The notes under the pieces are model-generated. The model did no database searches. It saw only the letters and a list, made by a program, of their open reading frames with translations, and was not told where the DNA came from. From positions 1 to 29,900 of IMG/VR virus record IMGVR_UViG_3300032291_002085: a stretch of 29,900 bases of DNA. The stretch is one strand, 5' to 3'. How positions within the stretch are numbered: the stretch's first letter is position 1; each line of letters starts with the position of its first letter. Below, in pieces: positions 29,231-29,900 of this stretch. Both the position numbers and the translations under genes were made by a program. The stretch is from a virus.

Positions 29231-29440
29231 GCATTAGGTTATCAACTCCGGTAGGTACCTTAGTAGAGTAACTATACCAGCTGACGGGCTGGCTCTACTA
29301 AGACTACATGAAAGCAGATCCGAAAGGACGAGGCGCGCCGGATCAAGTTGACCCGTAATGTGGTTGATAGACAAGTCTGTGGACGACACAGTAGGGCAGG
29401 TTCGAAACTGCGTTCTCTATCAAACATCCTAATGCTTTTT
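29231..29440 (+). ncRNA. Structured RNA of about 205 nt, unknown family
   Basis: Outer stem GCATTAGG/CCTAATGC (29231-29238, 29428-29435) is followed by TTTTT. Inside are CTTAGTAGAG/CTCTACTAAG (29259-29268, 29293-29302) stacked on CCAGC/GCTGG (29277-29281, 29288-29292), GATCCG/CGGATC (29317-29322, 29339-29344), CTGTG/CACAG (29377-29381, 29387-29391) and GCAG/CTGC (29396-29399, 29408-29411). TTGATA at 29364 can pair with either TATCAAC (29240) or TCTATCAA (29416). No credible ORF fits. It is not recognisable as tmRNA, RNase P, 6S or a group I intron. T4's stable RNAs C and D are the nearest analogy by location. Confidence 0.65.
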
Positions 29441-29453
29441 CATATAGTAATTT

Positions 29454-29528
29454 GCTCGGTTCGTCTATCGGTTAGGACGGTGGCCTTTCACGCCGCAAAG
29501 AGGGGTTCGATTCCCCTACCGAGTACCA
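29454..29528 (+). tRNA. tRNA-Glu(UUC), second copy
   Basis: Acceptor GCTCGGT pairs with ACCGAGT (G-U first pair). Anticodon stem GTGGC/GCCGC holds CTTTCAC, giving UUC. ACCA is encoded. It is GC-richer than the first copy and has discriminator A where that one has G. Confidence 0.92.
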
Positions 29529-29535
29529 AATTTAT

Positions 29536-29620
29536 GGAGCAGTAGAGTTAATGATAAACCCTGTGGGCATACAAATAAGTCCTTCCGATTATCAGGTTTG
29601 ATTCCTAGTCTGTCCCACCA
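29536..29620 (+). tRNA. Degenerate tRNA-like element, identity unclear
   Basis: An 85-base segment sits between two good tRNAs, with GGAGCAG/CTGTCCC as a possible acceptor (one A-C mismatch), a TTTGATT T-loop on a partly paired stem, and a terminal ACCA. The middle does not form a normal anticodon arm with U33. Instead GATAA/TTATC pairs across it. It is probably a decayed tRNA or an unusual class II tRNA. Confidence 0.4.
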
Positions 29621-29627
29621 AGAATAT

Positions 29628-29704
29628 GCACCGTTAGATCAGTTGGTTAGATCGTCTGCCTGTCACGCAGAAGGCCAGGGGTTCGAGTCCCCTACGGTGC
29701 GCCA
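29628..29704 (+). tRNA. tRNA-Asp(GUC), second copy
   Basis: Acceptor GCACCGT pairs with ACGGTGC. Anticodon stem TCTGC/GCAGA holds CTGTCAC, and the T-loop is TTCGAGT. Discriminator G and CCA are encoded. All arms are canonical, and it is better paired than the first tRNA-Asp. Confidence 0.95.
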
Positions 29705-29711
29705 AGTTTAT

Positions 29712-29799
29712 AGAGAGTTGGGTGAGTGGTTAAACCAGCAGATTGCTAATCTGTCATTCAGAAATGGGTGCGTGGGTTCGAATCCCACACTCTCTGCCA
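29712..29799 (+). tRNA. tRNA-Ser(GCU)
   Basis: Acceptor AGAGAGT pairs with ACTCTCT. Anticodon stem GCAGA/TCTGT holds TTGCTAA, giving GCU for AGC/AGU codons. A variable arm around CATTCAGAAATG and a perfect GTGGG/CCCAC T-stem follow. Discriminator G and CCA are encoded. Confidence 0.93.
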
Positions 29800-29900
29800 G
29801 AACGTTCCGGGTGTCTCCGGATAGTGTGACCCGCACGATGAGAAGTAGTGTGACAGCTACGGGTGGTAGTCTTTAAACCGAAAGGCCGCTAGCAATGCGA
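29800..29900 (+). other. Unassigned GC-richer tail with short hairpins
   Basis: No tRNA or convincing gene is seen in these last 101 bases. CCGG/CCGG around 29808-29820 and CTAC-GGGTG-GTAG (29857-29869) are short hairpins. The GC content is higher than in the protein genes. It may be the start of another structured RNA that continues past the window. Confidence 0.3.

Noticed and set aside
29231-29440. tmRNA, RNase P RNA or group I intron
   Set aside because: No alanine-tRNA-like ends with CCA or tag-peptide frame, no RNase P core motifs and no intron P3/P7 core could be identified. The GGTTCGAAA loop alone is not enough.
29348-29876. Two plus-strand ORFs of 65 and 92 codons
   Set aside because: They are translations of tRNA genes and the structured RNA region.

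Overview
The window looks like part of a large, AT-rich, T4-type tailed phage (myovirus) genome, probably metagenomic and not tied to a named phage. The case rests on repeat-built tail-fibre genes, a PAAR spike-tip protein, a class I ribonucleotide reductase with its own glutaredoxin, a secreted SleB-type lysin and a dense cluster of 21 readable tRNA genes. Genes are packed tightly, with many ATGA or TAATG stop/start overlaps. The host is not named by the sequence. An IscU with the HscA-recognition motif LPPVK, sigma70-type promoters and an rRNA-operon-like boxB-boxA leader make a proteobacterium (beta or gamma) the best inference.

Layout. 1-7010: three adjacent fibre/structural genes made of GNANVGNLG-like repeats, the first cut by the window edge. 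7018-12969: a nucleotide-metabolism block (nrdA, small coiled-coil protein, class II aldolase, unknown protein, nrdB, glutaredoxin, Sm-like small protein). 12971-16199: PAAR protein, large probable virion protein and SleB-like lysin. 16232-19225: unknown protein, sulfotransferase-like protein, then iscU overlapping a radical SAM gene and a small zinc-binding protein. 19300-20879: 2-Cys peroxiredoxin (AhpC), SGNH hydrolase and AhpD-like protein, which look like a peroxide-defence unit. 20920-22916: one unknown plus-strand gene meeting a minus-strand pair (PP-loop ATPase and methyltransferase-like protein). 22997-23742: promoters, a probable small RNA with terminator, a 58-aa ORF and a structured RNA. 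23743-29799: tRNA genes interleaved with small unknown genes, two putative 2OG-Fe(II) oxygenases, an HNH endonuclease and further structured RNAs. 29800-29900 is an unassigned GC-richer tail.

How the parts fit. RNR plus glutaredoxin supplies deoxynucleotides. IscU, radical SAM, peroxiredoxin/AhpD and the two 2OG-Fe(II) enzymes form an iron and redox-centred set of accessory genes. The tRNAs suit an AT-rich codon usage.

The most unusual signals are regulatory and RNA-level. (i) An nTAAATA late-promoter-like motif lies only 4-7 nt before several start codons that lack Shine-Dalgarno sequences, which implies leaderless mRNAs. (ii) Three perfect TTGACA-N17-TATACT promoters sit in the RNA region. 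(iii) An rrn-style boxB-boxA antitermination leader precedes an unknown structured RNA. (iv) Several structured RNAs or long inverted repeats are placed between tRNAs, some starting inside a CCA tail. All assignments were made by reading the sequence; no database or folding program was run.
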